Shown: piece after piece, positions 45,645 through 54,776 of the stretch
Layout of the letters: each line of letters starts with the position of its first letter
How positions within the stretch are numbered: the first letter of the stretch is position 1
Assembly (NCBI RefSeq): GCF_016862115.1
Contig: NZ_BOMI01000070.1
Span: 1-64,000 of the forward strand
Length of the DNA: 64,000 bases
Direction: 5' to 3'
Origin: Paractinoplanes deccanensis
Lineage (GTDB): Bacteria; Actinomycetota; Actinomycetes; Mycobacteriales; Micromonosporaceae
Translations under genes and position numbers: made by a program
Notes under the pieces: model-generated
Databases searched by the model: none
Told to the model about the DNA's origin: nothing
What the model saw: the letters and a program-made list of their open reading frames with translations, nothing else

Positions 45645-48141
45645 GCCGGGCCGCGCGGATCGACGGCAGCACCGCGGCGAGCACCCCGACCAGGGCGGCC
45701 AGGCCCAGGTAGAGGCCCATGCGGTCCCACGGCAGCACCAGGTCGGTGATGCCCTCGCCGTCGAGGGCGCGCACCACGGCGGTGCCCAGCCCGGCGCCGA
45801 CCACGACACCGAGCAGCGCGCCGAACACCGAGATCACCACCGATTCGACGGTGACCATGCGCATCGTCTGCGCCCGGCCCAGGCCGACCGCCCGGAGCAA
45901 CCCCAGCTCACGCGTACGTTCGAGCACGCTCAGCGCCAGGGTGTTGACCACGCCCAGCACCGCGATGAGGATCGCGAGCCCGAGCAGCACCTGCACCATC
46001 GTGATGACCGTGTCGAAGTCGCCGCTCTGCTGCTCGATGAAGGCGCTGCGGTCGGTGGCGTTGACCTCCGGGCTGTCCGCGACAAGCCGCTTGACCTCGG
46101 GCAGCACCTGGCCGACGCTGACGCCGTCGTCGAGCCGGACGTAGCCGAAGATCGGCTGGGTGATCCCGAACTCCTTGGTGGCGGCCGCCGGGAGCAGATA
46201 GCTGCCGGGCATCCGGTCCTCGTCGTACGTGGCCGCGATCGAGTATCTGTGCAGCTCGCCTCGGGGCAGCTGCACCTCGTGGACGCTGCCGACGGTCCAG
46301 CCGCGCTCCTGGAGCACCTCGGAGCTGACGGCCATCTGGTCGCCGCGCAGCGTGGTCAGGCCCGGGGTGCCGTAGGCGTCGGCGAGCTTGGCCAGGTCGT
46401 CGGTGGCGTTGACGTACGTCCGCTCGCCGTCGATGACGGCCTGGTCGTTCCACACGCCCGCGACCGTGCGCACCCCGGTGAGCTGGCGCGCCCTCGTCAG
46501 CACGCCCTCGTCGAACGACGGCGGCCGCGGCCCGGTCTGCTCGCCGGAGACGACGATCTGCGCCTTGATGGTGTCCTCGGCCTGCGCCGCGAGGCTCGAC
46601 TTCGCCGAGTCCATCACCACGGTGACGCCGGTGACCAGCGCGATGCCGACCATGAGGGCGGCCGCCGTGATCGCCGTGCGCCGCGGGTTGCGGCCGGAGT
46701 TGAGCCGGCCCAGCCGCCCGGGCACCGACCACGAGAAGAGCCGGCCCAGCAGCGCCACCACCGGCTTGGAGATCAGCGGGGTGAGCAGCGCGACGCCGAC
46801 GAAGGTCACCAGCACCCCGGCCAGGATCAGCGTCAGCGAGCCGGCGCCGTAGAGGCCCACGCCGAGCAGCGCCGCGCCGGCCGCGCCGACGAGCGCGCCG
46901 GCCACGGTCACCTTGGTCAGCGGCCGGTCGGGCGTGGCGACGTCCTGCATCGCCGCGACCGGGGCGATGCGCGACGCGCGGATCGCGGGCAGCACCGCGG
47001 CGACCACCGTCACCACCACGCCGACGATCAGCGCGCTGAGCACCGCCGCGACCGGCACGCCCACCGAGGCCGGCTCCAGGCCGCCGCTCATCGTGCCGAA
47101 CAGGTAGACCAGCAGCGCGCCGACGCCGATGCCCGCGGCGAGGCCGAGCACCGCGGCGATCAGCCCGATCGCGACGGCCTCGGTGAGCACCGAGTTGATC
47201 ACCTGGCGGCGGCTCGCGCCGAGCGCCCGCATCAGCGCGAGCTCCTTGGTCCGCTGCGCCACGATGATCGAGAACGTGTTGAGGATGAGGAAGACGCCCA
47301 CGAACAGCGCCACCCCGGCGAAGCCGAGCAGGATGTTGTTGAAGAAGCTCAGCGCCTCCTTGAAGCTCGCCGAGCTCTCCTCGGCCAGCTGCGTGCCGGT
47401 CTTGACGTCGTACGCGCCGCCGAGCTCCGTGGCGATGCGGTCCCGTACCGCCTCGGGGGTCTGCCCGTCGGCGACCCGGACCGTCACCTGGGTGAACACG
47501 CCGGTCTGGCCGAGCATGGAGCGCTGTGCCACCGGGGTGGTGAAGGCGACTTCCTGCACGCCGCCGAGCGAGTCGCGATCGTCGGTGTAGCCCCAGATGC
47601 CGACCAGGGTGAACGTTTGCTTCGGCAGCTGGGTCAGCACGGCCACCTTGTCGCCGACCTTGATGCCGGCGGCCTTGGCGACCTCGGCGTTGACCGCGAT
47701 CTCGGTGTCGGCGGTGGGGCCGCGTCCCTCGCGCATCCGCATGATGGCGTCGAGGCCGGTCCAGTTCGCGCCGATGCGCGGCGGCCCGAAGCTCGTCACC
47801 ACCTTGCCGTCCGAGCCGATCACGCGGGCGCCGTCGGTGGCCACCACGCCGATCGCCTCCTTGACGCCGTCGGTCTTGGCCACGGTGGACACCACCGACG
47901 CGGGCAGCGGCGTCTCGAACTGCTCGCCCTCCACCTCGGTGACCGAGACCTTGGGCTTGGCGGTGACCGCCACGTCGGTGGTGGCGTAGCCCTCGGCGAA
48001 CAGGTTGTCGAAGGTGCGCCCGAGCGTGTCGGTGGTGACGAACGCGCCCGAGACGAACATGACGCCGAGCACCACGGCCAGGCCGGAGAGCACCAGCCGC
48101 AGCTTGCGGGCGAGCAGGCTCTTCAGCGTCGCGCGCAGCAT
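45613..48141 (-). CDS. ABC transporter permease (FtsX/MacB type)
   Basis: 842 residues with ten predicted membrane helices: one N-terminal, an FtsX block at about 260-390, a mid pair at 410-470 and 480-510, and a second FtsX block at the C-terminus. Large extracytoplasmic domains lie between. The layout matches duplicated FtsX permeases that export lipids or peptides or extract lipoproteins. ATG 48141 overlaps the ATPase stop by one base. Confidence 0.9.
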   Translation of the reverse strand: MLRATLKSLLARKLRLVLSGLAVVLGVMFVSGAFVTTDTLGRTFDNLFAEGYATTDVAVTAKPKVSVTEVEGEQFETPLPASVVSTVAKTDGVKEAIGVVATDGARVIGSDGKVVTSFGPPRIGANWTGLDAIMRMREGRGPTADTEIAVNAEVAKAAGIKVGDKVAVLTQLPKQTFTLVGIWGYTDDRDSLGGVQEVAFTTPVAQRSMLGQTGVFTQVTVRVADGQTPEAVRDRIATELGGAYDVKTGTQLAEESSASFKEALSFFNNILLGFAGVALFVGVFLILNTFSIIVAQRTKELALMRALGASRRQVINSVLTEAVAIGLIAAVLGLAAGIGVGALLVYLFGTMSGGLEPASVGVPVAAVLSALIVGVVVTVVAAVLPAIRASRIAPVAAMQDVATPDRPLTKVTVAGALVGAAGAALLGVGLYGAGSLTLILAGVLVTFVGVALLTPLISKPVVALLGRLFSWSVPGRLGRLNSGRNPRRTAITAAALMVGIALVTGVTVVMDSAKSSLAAQAEDTIKAQIVVSGEQTGPRPPSFDEGVLTRARQLTGVRTVAGVWNDQAVIDGERTYVNATDDLAKLADAYGTPGLTTLRGDQMAVSSEVLQERGWTVGSVHEVQLPRGELHRYSIAATYDEDRMPGSYLLPAAATKEFGITQPIFGYVRLDDGVSVGQVLPEVKRLVADSPEVNATDRSAFIEQQSGDFDTVITMVQVLLGLAILIAVLGVVNTLALSVLERTRELGLLRAVGLGRAQTMRMVTVESVVISVFGALLGVVVGAGLGTAVVRALDGEGITDLVLPWDRMGLYLGLAALVGVLAAVLPSIRAARLNVLAAIAHE

Positions 48142-48881
48142 CAGACCAGCACCTCCCCGGACTTCATCGCCTCGAGCACCGTCTCGGGGGTCGGCTCGTC
48201 CAGCTCGGCGACGATCTCGCCGTCGGCCAGGAAGACCACCCGGTCGGTGTAGCTCGCGGCGACGGGGTCGTGGGTGACCATGACGATGGTCTGCCCGTGC
48301 TCACGCACGCTGGCGCGCAGGAACGACAGGATCTCGGCGCCGGACTTGGAGTCGAGGTTGCCGGTCGGCTCGTCCGCGAAGATCACGTCGGGGCGGCTGA
48401 CCAGCGCCCGCGCGCAGGCGACCCGCTGCTGCTGGCCGCCGGAGAGCTGACTGGGCCGATGCCCGAGCCGGTCCTTGAGCCCCACCGTCTCGATGACCGT
48501 GTCCCACCAGCCCGGGTCGGGCTTGCGGCCGGCGATGTCCATGGGCAGCCGGATGTTCTCGGCCGCGGTCAGCGTCGGCAGCAGGTTGAACTGCTGGAAG
48601 ATGAAGCCGACCCGGTCGCGGCGCAGCCTCGTCAGCGCCTTGTCGCCGAGCCCGGTGACCTCGGTGCCGCCGATGTGCACCGTGCCCCGGGTGACCGTGT
48701 CGAGCCCGGCGAGGCAGTGCATCAGCGTCGACTTACCGCTGCCGGACGGGCCCATGATGGCCGTGAACTTGCCGCTGGCGAAACCCGCGCTCACCCCGCG
48801 CAGGGCGACCACGCGCGCCTCCGCGGAGCCGTACACCTTCCACACCTCGTCGGCTCGCGCCGCGACCGGCGTCGCACTCAT
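48141..48881 (-). CDS. ABC transporter ATP-binding protein (LolD/MacB type)
   Basis: 246 residues. Walker A GPSGSGKSTLMH, signature LSGGQQQRVACARAL, Walker B VIFADEPTGNLDS and the H-loop MVTHD are complete; the pattern RDRVGFIFQQFNLLPTLTAAENI is typical of the MacB/LolD group. It pairs with the FtsX-type permease downstream. Its start lies 247 bases from the divergent RHH operon. Confidence 0.95.
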   Translation of the reverse strand: MSATPVAARADEVWKVYGSAEARVVALRGVSAGFASGKFTAIMGPSGSGKSTLMHCLAGLDTVTRGTVHIGGTEVTGLGDKALTRLRRDRVGFIFQQFNLLPTLTAAENIRLPMDIAGRKPDPGWWDTVIETVGLKDRLGHRPSQLSGGQQQRVACARALVSRPDVIFADEPTGNLDSKSGAEILSFLRASVREHGQTIVMVTHDPVAASYTDRVVFLADGEIVAELDEPTPETVLEAMKSGEVLV

Positions 48882-49054
48882 CTCGTCCCGCCCCCTGGTC
48901 AGTGCGGTGCCGCCCCCGTCGGCCGGCCCGCTTCGATTGGTCCGGCCGGGGCCTGTCCCCGGCCGGCCGACTCAGTCTTTCGGCGCGCCGGGGCGGAAAC
49001 GTCACCCCAGCGGCGTATCGCGACGCGGAGATTCCGGTCCGGGGATTCCGGAGG

Positions 49055-49118
49055 TGACATCAGGGTGGAACCCTGAGATGTCACTGATGACGCTTGACTG
49101 ACGTCACTCGTGACGTCA
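49055..49118. promoter_or_regulatory. TGAC(G/A)T operator cluster
   Basis: An imperfect inverted repeat TGACATCAGGGT...ACCCTGAGATGTCA (49055-49083) is followed by two perfect palindromes TGACGTCA (49099-49106 and 49111-49118) separated by CTCG. The latter two sit inside the spacer of the promoter of the RHH gene, a position suited to repression. The RHH product is the most likely ligand; the divergent ABC exporter genes could share the control. Confidence 0.6.
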
Positions 49119-49122
49119 TAGT
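49094..49122 (+). promoter_or_regulatory. Promoter of the RHH operon
   Basis: -35 TTGACT (49094-49099), 17-base spacer, -10 CATAGT (49117-49122). The expected start of transcription coincides with the ATG at 49129, so the mRNA is probably leaderless; no Shine-Dalgarno fits. Confidence 0.6.
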
Positions 49123-49128
49123 GGTGGC

Positions 49129-49614
49129 ATGGATCTGACGCCGTACCTCGAGACGCTCCGGGCGGACCTGGCCGCGGCCGCCGCGCCGGGCGGTCCCGAG
49201 ACCACCCGTGCGGCCGAGATGCTCGGCCACTCCCTCGAGCCGTCCGCCCGGCTGGCGCTGCTCGAGGCGCTCTCCGACGCGGCCGCCGAGATCACCACCC
49301 GGCTGCGCGACGCCAGCGTCGAGGTGCGGCTGCGCGGCCGCGACGCCGACCTGGTGGTCACCCAGCACGCCCCGGAGCCGCCGGCCGGCCCCACGCCGGC
49401 GGCGCCGCCGGCCGACGGCGGTGACCTCACCCGGCTCACCCTGCGCATGCCGGAGAGCCTCAAGACCCACGTCGAGCAGATGGCCGCCGCCGAGGGGATC
49501 TCGGTCAACGCCTGGCTGGTGCGGGCGGTCACGGCCGCCGCGCACGGCCCCGCCGCCCCGTCCGCCCCGCCGCGCCGGTCGTCCCAGCGGATCACCGGAT
49601 ATTTCCAGGCCTGA
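49129..49614 (+). CDS. HicB/RHH-like DNA-binding protein
   Basis: 161 residues. The N-terminal 75 residues are helical and acidic; after a Pro/Ala linker comes a ribbon-helix-helix motif (LTRLTLRMPESLKTHVEQMAAAEGISVNAWLVRAV, about 100-138) as in HicB/Arc-like proteins. The basic tail ends RRSSQRITGYFQA. There is no HicA toxin nearby, so it acts more plausibly as a regulator than as an antitoxin. It opens a three-gene unit with DUF4097 and a small basic peptide. Confidence 0.82.
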   Translation: MDLTPYLETLRADLAAAAAPGGPETTRAAEMLGHSLEPSARLALLEALSDAAAEITTRLRDASVEVRLRGRDADLVVTQHAPEPPAGPTPAAPPADGGDLTRLTLRMPESLKTHVEQMAAAEGISVNAWLVRAVTAAAHGPAAPSAPPRRSSQRITGYFQA

Positions 49615-49637
49615 CCTCCCCTCTTCAGGAGACGCAG

Positions 49638-50873
49638 ATGTACGAGTTCGAGCACCCCACCCCGGTGGTCGTGGCCCTGCGCGCCCTCGACGGCACGGTC
49701 GAGGCGACCGCCGAGTCGCGCGACTCGGTGCAGGTCGACGTCGAGCCCTACAACGACAAGGGCCGCGCGGCCGCCGACCGCACCCGGGTCGTCCTCGAGG
49801 GCGACAAGCTGCTCATCGAGCCGCCCGGCAATGACAACCCGTGGCGGCTGCGCCGGTCACCGAAGCTGCGCATCACCGTGCGTGTCCCGCTCGGCAGCGC
49901 CCTGACCGGCCGCAGCGCCGCGGCCGACGTGCGCGCCGAGGGCGCCTGGTCGGCCGTCGAGCTCACCGTCGCCTCCGCCGACGTCGCGCTCGCCGAGGTC
50001 ACCGGCGACGTCAAGCTCGACGCGGCCAGCGGCGACCTCAGCGTCGGCCGCGTCGGCGGCTCGCTCAAGGCCGAGGCGGCCTCCGGCGACCTGCGCATCG
50101 GTGACGTCACCGGTGACGTCAGTGTCAAGACCGCGAGCGGCGACATCCGCGTCGGAGACGTCGGAGGATCGATCCGCGCGTCCGCGGCGAGCGGCGACGT
50201 CGACATCGCGCGCCTGCGCGACGGCACCGGCGACGTCCGCACCGCGTCGGGTGACGTCAAAATCGGCATCGCGCCCGGCACCCGCGTCTGGCTCGACCTG
50301 AGCAGCGCCTCGGGCCGGTCCACCAGCGACCTCACCCCCGAAGCGGGCACGACGCCGCTGCCGGCGCCCGGCCTCGGCCCGTTCGTCAACCTCGACGCCG
50401 TGCCCGGCATCGACGCGGTGCCCGGGCTGCGGGCCATGCTCGAGAGCGTCCCGGGCGTCGGCGTGCCCGTGCCCTTGCCCGACCGGGACTGGGACCCGTT
50501 CGGCGGGCGGTCCGGCCACCCGTTCTCCGGGCCGTCCGGCCACCCGTTCCCTGGGCCGTCCGCGCGGCCGGGGCCGCCGTTCCCGCCGCCGCCCGCCGCC
50601 CCGCCGGCACCGCCCACCTCGGCACCGCCCGCCCCGCCCACCTCGGCACCGCCGGCGGCTTCGCCCTCCGCGCCGGCCTCACCGTCGCCGGCCTTTCCGG
50701 CGGCTTCGCCCTCCGCGTCGGCTTCGCCGTCGCCGGCCTTTCCGGCGGCCGAGCCGGTGCCGGACGACGAGGTCCCGCCCGCCGCCGCCCCCGGCTCGAT
50801 CGAGCTGCGGGTCCGCACGGCCAGCGGCGACATCCACATCCACCGCGCCACCACCGAGAGGAAGGCAGCCTGA
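49638..50873 (+). CDS. DUF4097 beta-strand repeat protein with Pro-rich insert
   Basis: 411 residues. Residues about 60-215 are short beta repeats containing ASGDV/ASGDI every 15-20 residues, the DUF4097/adhesin-like right-handed beta pattern. Residues about 285-380 are a Pro/Ala/Ser-rich low-complexity region with internal duplications (PAFPAASPSASASPS); a final beta strand (IELRVRTASGDIHIHRA) then returns. No signal peptide or membrane helix is seen, so it seems cytosolic. AGGAGA precedes the ATG. Its stop overlaps the 49-aa gene (TGATG). Confidence 0.85.
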   Translation: MYEFEHPTPVVVALRALDGTVEATAESRDSVQVDVEPYNDKGRAAADRTRVVLEGDKLLIEPPGNDNPWRLRRSPKLRITVRVPLGSALTGRSAAADVRAEGAWSAVELTVASADVALAEVTGDVKLDAASGDLSVGRVGGSLKAEAASGDLRIGDVTGDVSVKTASGDIRVGDVGGSIRASAASGDVDIARLRDGTGDVRTASGDVKIGIAPGTRVWLDLSSASGRSTSDLTPEAGTTPLPAPGLGPFVNLDAVPGIDAVPGLRAMLESVPGVGVPVPLPDRDWDPFGGRSGHPFSGPSGHPFPGPSARPGPPFPPPPAAPPAPPTSAPPAPPTSAPPAASPSAPASPSPAFPAASPSASASPSPAFPAAEPVPDDEVPPAAAPGSIELRVRTASGDIHIHRATTERKAA

Positions 50874-51022
50874 TGCTCCCCGACAACCGTTTCGGCATCG
50901 AGACCACCGCCCGCGGCGTGCGCCGCCGCCTGACCGCCGGCCGCAACGGCCGCGCCGCCCGCTTCGCCCCGCCGGAGTGGCCCGTGAGCCGAGGCCCCAC
51001 CCCCAACCCGCGCCGCGCCTGA
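50873..51022 (+). CDS. 49-residue basic peptide
   Basis: ATG 50873 overlaps the DUF4097 stop (TGATG), with GAGAGGAAGG upstream serving as ribosome site. The 49-residue product (MLPDNRFGIETTARGVRRRL...PNPRRA) has about ten Arg residues, no Cys and no membrane segment. The tight coupling and the terminator directly after it support a real gene. No family is recognised. Confidence 0.55.
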   Translation: MLPDNRFGIETTARGVRRRLTAGRNGRAARFAPPEWPVSRGPTPNPRRA

Positions 51023-51034
51023 GCGGCCCGCCTC

Positions 51035-51066
51035 CGAACGCCCCGGGCCCACGCTCGGGGCGTTCG
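51035..51066 (+). terminator. Terminator of the RHH-DUF4097 operon
   Basis: Perfect 11-base arms CGAACGCCCCG (51035-51045) and CGGGGCGTTCG (51056-51066) with a 10-base loop, 13 bases after the stop of the 49-aa gene. Confidence 0.8.
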
Positions 51067-51259
51067 CGCGTGGTGGCCCCGCCACGCGACCACGGGCCCG
51101 GCCACGTGCCGCCAAGGGCTCGACGGGCCGCCGGGCCGGGTGATGGTGGGCGCACGGTCCGTCCCGCCGATCACGCGGGGCCGCGACGCGGCCTCGTCTT
51201 GCTTCCCCGTGATCGCCAGGCCGGGCCTGGCCGGAGGCGTGGCGACGGGAGGCGGGACC

Positions 51260-51874
51260 GTGACGACGAACTTGGCGGAGTTCTCCGCGGCACGGCCGCG
51301 GCTGCACGCGGTCGCCCTGCGGGTCCTCGGTGACGCCGGCGACGCCGAGGACGTGGTGCAGGAGACGTGGCTGCGCTGGGAGCGGGCGGACCGCTCGGAC
51401 GTGCGCAGCCCCCGGGCGTTCCTCGCGGTCACCGCCCGGCGGCTCGCGATCAACGCCGTGCTCTCCGCCCACCGGCGCCAGGAGACCCCGGCCGGGCCCT
51501 GGCTGCCGGACACCGCCGATCGCGGCGCGGGCGCGGACACGCTGGCCGAGCGGGGCGACGCCGTAGACGCCGCGCTCCGACTGCTGCTGGAACGGCTGAC
51601 GCCGGCCGAACGCGCGACGTACCTGCTGCGCACGGCCTTCGACTACCCGTACCGGCGCATCGCGGACGTGACCCGGCTGAGCGCCGCCAACTGCCGGCAG
51701 CTGGCCCGGCGCGCTCACCTCGCGCTGGCCGCCGGGCGATGCCGGCCGGTCGACGCCGCCGCCCATCGGCGCCTGGTGCGCGCCTTCCTCGGCGCCGCGC
51801 GCGGCGGTGACCTGCGCCACCTTGAGCGTCTGCTCGCGGCGGATTTGCCCCAGATATCGGCACGGCTCCGGTGA
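51260..51874 (+). CDS. ECF41-like sigma factor with shortened C-terminal extension
   Basis: 204 residues from GTG 51260 with GGGAGG seven bases upstream. Region 2 (RVLGDAGDAEDVVQETWLRWERAD), the WLPDTADR linker resembling the ECF41 WLPEP motif, and region 4 (TYLLRTAFDYPYRRIADVTRLSAANCRQLARRAHLAL) are clear. ECF41 factors carry a SnoaL-like regulatory extension of about 100 residues with DGGG. Here it stops after HRRLVRAFLGAARGGDLRHLERLLAADLPQ, before DGGG. The following 77 bases do not restore it in any frame. Confidence 0.85.
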   Translation: MTTNLAEFSAARPRLHAVALRVLGDAGDAEDVVQETWLRWERADRSDVRSPRAFLAVTARRLAINAVLSAHRRQETPAGPWLPDTADRGAGADTLAERGDAVDAALRLLLERLTPAERATYLLRTAFDYPYRRIADVTRLSAANCRQLARRAHLALAAGRCRPVDAAAHRRLVRAFLGAARGGDLRHLERLLAADLPQISARLR

Positions 51875-51951
51875 TCGGCGCGTTCCTGCTGGTGGGAGGT
51901 CCTATCGCGAGCTGACCAACGGCTCTAGCCTCGGACGCGGGGGTTGCAGCC

Positions 51952-54696
51952 ATGACGAGCGGTGCCGCACCGCGCGCGTTCCGTGGCCGGCAGGCGGAGA
52001 GCGCGGTCCTGGATCGAGTGGTCGCTGACGTGTGCGCCGGGCGGGGACGCGCCCTGCTGATCCGCGGCGAGGCCGGCGTGGGCAAGTCCGCCCTGCTGCG
52101 GCAGCTGGCGCGGCGCTCGGCCGGCTGCCGGGTCGCGCGGGTCGCCGGCGTCGAGTCCGAGATGGAGCTTCCCTTCGCCGGCCTGCACCAGCTGTGCGCC
52201 CCGATGCTCGATGTCCGCGACCGGCTGCCCGCCCCGCAGCGCGAGGCCCTGGCCGTCGCGTTCGGCCACGCCGCCGGCAGCACGCCGGACCGGTTCCTGG
52301 TCGGGGTGGCCGTGCTGAGCCTGCTGGCCGCGGTCTCGGAGGACCGGCCGCTGCTGTGCCTGGTCGACGACGCGCAGTGGCTCGACCGGACGTCCGCCCA
52401 GACGCTCGCCTTCGTCGCGCGCCGGCTCCTCGCCGAACGGGTCGGCGTGGTCTTCGCGATCCGCGAATCGGCGGCCGGCGCCGACTGGCGAGGGCTACCC
52501 GACCTGCGGCTCGGCGGCCTGCCGGACGATGAGGCCCGCGCGCTGCTCGACGCGGCCGTCCCCGGCCGGCTCGACGAGCAGGTCCGCGACCGGATCGTGG
52601 CCGAGACCCGCGGCAACCCGCTCGCGCTGCTGGAACTGCCCCGCGGGCTCACGGCCGCCGAGCTGGCCGGCGGCTTCGGCCGGCCCGACGCCCGGCCGCT
52701 GGCCACCACCATCGAGCGCACCTTCGCCCGGCGCATGCGGTCACTGCCCGCGCCGGCCCAGCAGGTGCTGCTCACGGCCGCCGCCGAGCCGCTCGGCGAC
52801 GCGCTGCTGCTGCGCCGCGCCACCCGGCTGCTCGGCCTGCCCGCGGGCGCGGGCGCGCCGGCCGAGGCGGCCGGGCTGATCGAGCTGGGCTCGCGGGTCC
52901 GGTTCCGCCATCCGCTGGTCCGCACGGCGGTCTACCGCGCGGCCTCGCCCGCCGAGCGCCGCGACGTGCACCGGGCCCTCGCCCTGGCCACCGACCCGGT
53001 CGCCGACCCCGACCGGCGCGCCTGGCACCGCGCGAGCGCCGCGGACGAGCCGGACGAGGAGATCGCCGCCGAGCTCGCCGGCTCCGCCGAGCGGGCGCAG
53101 CGCCGCGGCGGCATCGCGGCCGCCGCCGAGTTCCTGCGGCGCGCGACCGAACTCACCCCCGACCCGGCGGCCCGCGCGGTGCGGGCGCTGGCCGCCGCGG
53201 AGGCCGAGATGCGCTGCGGCGCCTTCGAGACCGCGCTGAAGCTGCTGCTCACCGCCGACGAGGGCGCGGCCGGCGAGCTGCACGGCGCGACGGTCGCCCT
53301 GATGCGGGCCCGGATCGCGTTCGCCTCCGGTCACGACATGGCCGCGCCCCGGCTGCTGCTCGACGCCGCGCGCCGGCTGGAGCCGCTCGACGCGGAACTG
53401 GCCCGCGACACCTACCGCGACGCGATGGGCGCGGCCGTCCTGACCGCCGGCTTCGCCGAGGACTCCGGCGTCGGCGAGGTGGCGCGGGCGATCCGCGCGG
53501 CCCCGCGGCCCGCCCGGCAGCGGCCCGGCGACGCCCTGCTGGACAGCCTGGCGGTGGCCCGCACCGACGGCTACCTCGCCGCAGCCCCGCTGATCCTCGA
53601 CGCCCTGCGGCCGTTCCGCGACGAGCACCCCGCCGGCGCGGACGAGCAGGGCTGGCTGTGGCTGGCCGCGATCACCGCCGCCGACTGCTGGGACGACGAG
53701 ACCTGGTCGGCGGCCACCGCCCGGCACGTCCGCGTCGCCCGCACCCACGGCGATCTGAGCTCGCTGCCGCTGACCCTGAACTCGCTCGTCTGCGCGGAGG
53801 TGCTCGCCGGCGAGCCGGCCGTGGCCGCCTCCCTGGTCGCGGAGATCCAAGCGATCGGCGACGCGACGGGGCAGGCGCTGGCCCCGTACGGCGCCCTGAC
53901 GGTGGCGGCCTGGCGCGGCGACGAGGCGATCGCCCGGCCGCTGATCGAGGCGAGCATCGCCGACCTGGTCGCCCGCGGCGAGGCGGCCGGCATCATGGTT
54001 CTGCACTGGACGCAGGCGGTGCTGTTCAACGGCCTCGCCCGCTACCAGGAGGCGATCACTGCGGCGCAGGCGGCGGCCGCCCACCCGATCCACTCGGCGA
54101 TCGTCTCGTGGTCGCTGTCCGAGCTCGTCGAGGCGGCGGTGCGGGGCGGGCAGCGGGAGACGGCCGAGCGGGCGTACGACCGCCTCGCCACCAGCGCCCA
54201 GGCCGGCGGGACCGACTGGGCGCTCGGCACGCTGGCCCGGGCCGGCGCCCTGCTGGCGACCGGCGGCCGGGCCGACGCGCTCCACCACGAGGCGATCGAG
54301 CGCTTCGGCCGCACCCGGATCCGCGTCGAGCTGGCCCGCTCCCACCTGCTCTACGGCGAGTGGCTGCGCCGGGAGAACCGCCGCCGGGCGGCCCGCGCCC
54401 AGCTGCGCCCCGCGTACGACATGCTTACCGCGGCCGGCGCCGACGCGTTCGCCGACCGGGCCCGGCACGAGCTGGCCGCCGCCGGCGAGCCGGTCGCCGA
54501 GCGCGCCGCCCGCGTCAGCGACGCCCTCACCGTGCAGGAGGCACACATCGCCCGCCTCGCCGGGCGCGGCCTGACCAACGCCGAGATCGGCGCCCAGCTC
54601 TTCCTGAGCCCGCACACCGTCGAATGGCACCTGCGCAAGGTCTTCACCAAGCTCGGCATCACCTCCCGCCGGCAGCTGCGCCCCGCAGCCGGCTAG
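51952..54696 (+). CDS. LuxR-family regulator with AAA ATPase domain (LAL type)
   Basis: 914 residues. The N-terminal ATPase has Walker A RGEAGVGKSALL and Walker B LLCLVDDAQWLDR; a long helical, TPR-like middle follows; a LuxR helix-turn-helix ends the protein (LTVQEAHIARLAGRGLTNAEIGAQLFLSPHTVEWHLRKVF). Such large ATP-binding LuxR regulators often control specialised metabolism. It is 80 bases upstream of the patatin operon on the same strand, its most obvious candidate target. Confidence 0.93.
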   Translation: MTSGAAPRAFRGRQAESAVLDRVVADVCAGRGRALLIRGEAGVGKSALLRQLARRSAGCRVARVAGVESEMELPFAGLHQLCAPMLDVRDRLPAPQREALAVAFGHAAGSTPDRFLVGVAVLSLLAAVSEDRPLLCLVDDAQWLDRTSAQTLAFVARRLLAERVGVVFAIRESAAGADWRGLPDLRLGGLPDDEARALLDAAVPGRLDEQVRDRIVAETRGNPLALLELPRGLTAAELAGGFGRPDARPLATTIERTFARRMRSLPAPAQQVLLTAAAEPLGDALLLRRATRLLGLPAGAGAPAEAAGLIELGSRVRFRHPLVRTAVYRAASPAERRDVHRALALATDPVADPDRRAWHRASAADEPDEEIAAELAGSAERAQRRGGIAAAAEFLRRATELTPDPAARAVRALAAAEAEMRCGAFETALKLLLTADEGAAGELHGATVALMRARIAFASGHDMAAPRLLLDAARRLEPLDAELARDTYRDAMGAAVLTAGFAEDSGVGEVARAIRAAPRPARQRPGDALLDSLAVARTDGYLAAAPLILDALRPFRDEHPAGADEQGWLWLAAITAADCWDDETWSAATARHVRVARTHGDLSSLPLTLNSLVCAEVLAGEPAVAASLVAEIQAIGDATGQALAPYGALTVAAWRGDEAIARPLIEASIADLVARGEAAGIMVLHWTQAVLFNGLARYQEAITAAQAAAAHPIHSAIVSWSLSELVEAAVRGGQRETAERAYDRLATSAQAGGTDWALGTLARAGALLATGGRADALHHEAIERFGRTRIRVELARSHLLYGEWLRRENRRRAARAQLRPAYDMLTAAGADAFADRARHELAAAGEPVAERAARVSDALTVQEAHIARLAGRGLTNAEIGAQLFLSPHTVEWHLRKVFTKLGITSRRQLRPAAG

Positions 54697-54776
54697 GGCT
54701 CCGCCACTGTCACGGAAGCGGCCGGCCGCCCGGTCTCAGGGGCAGGAGACCCGATTTCCGTGGAAAGAGGTTGATC

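Noticed and set aside
49129..49614. HicAB toxin-antitoxin system
   Set aside because: The RHH protein resembles HicB, but no HicA-like toxin frame lies on either side.
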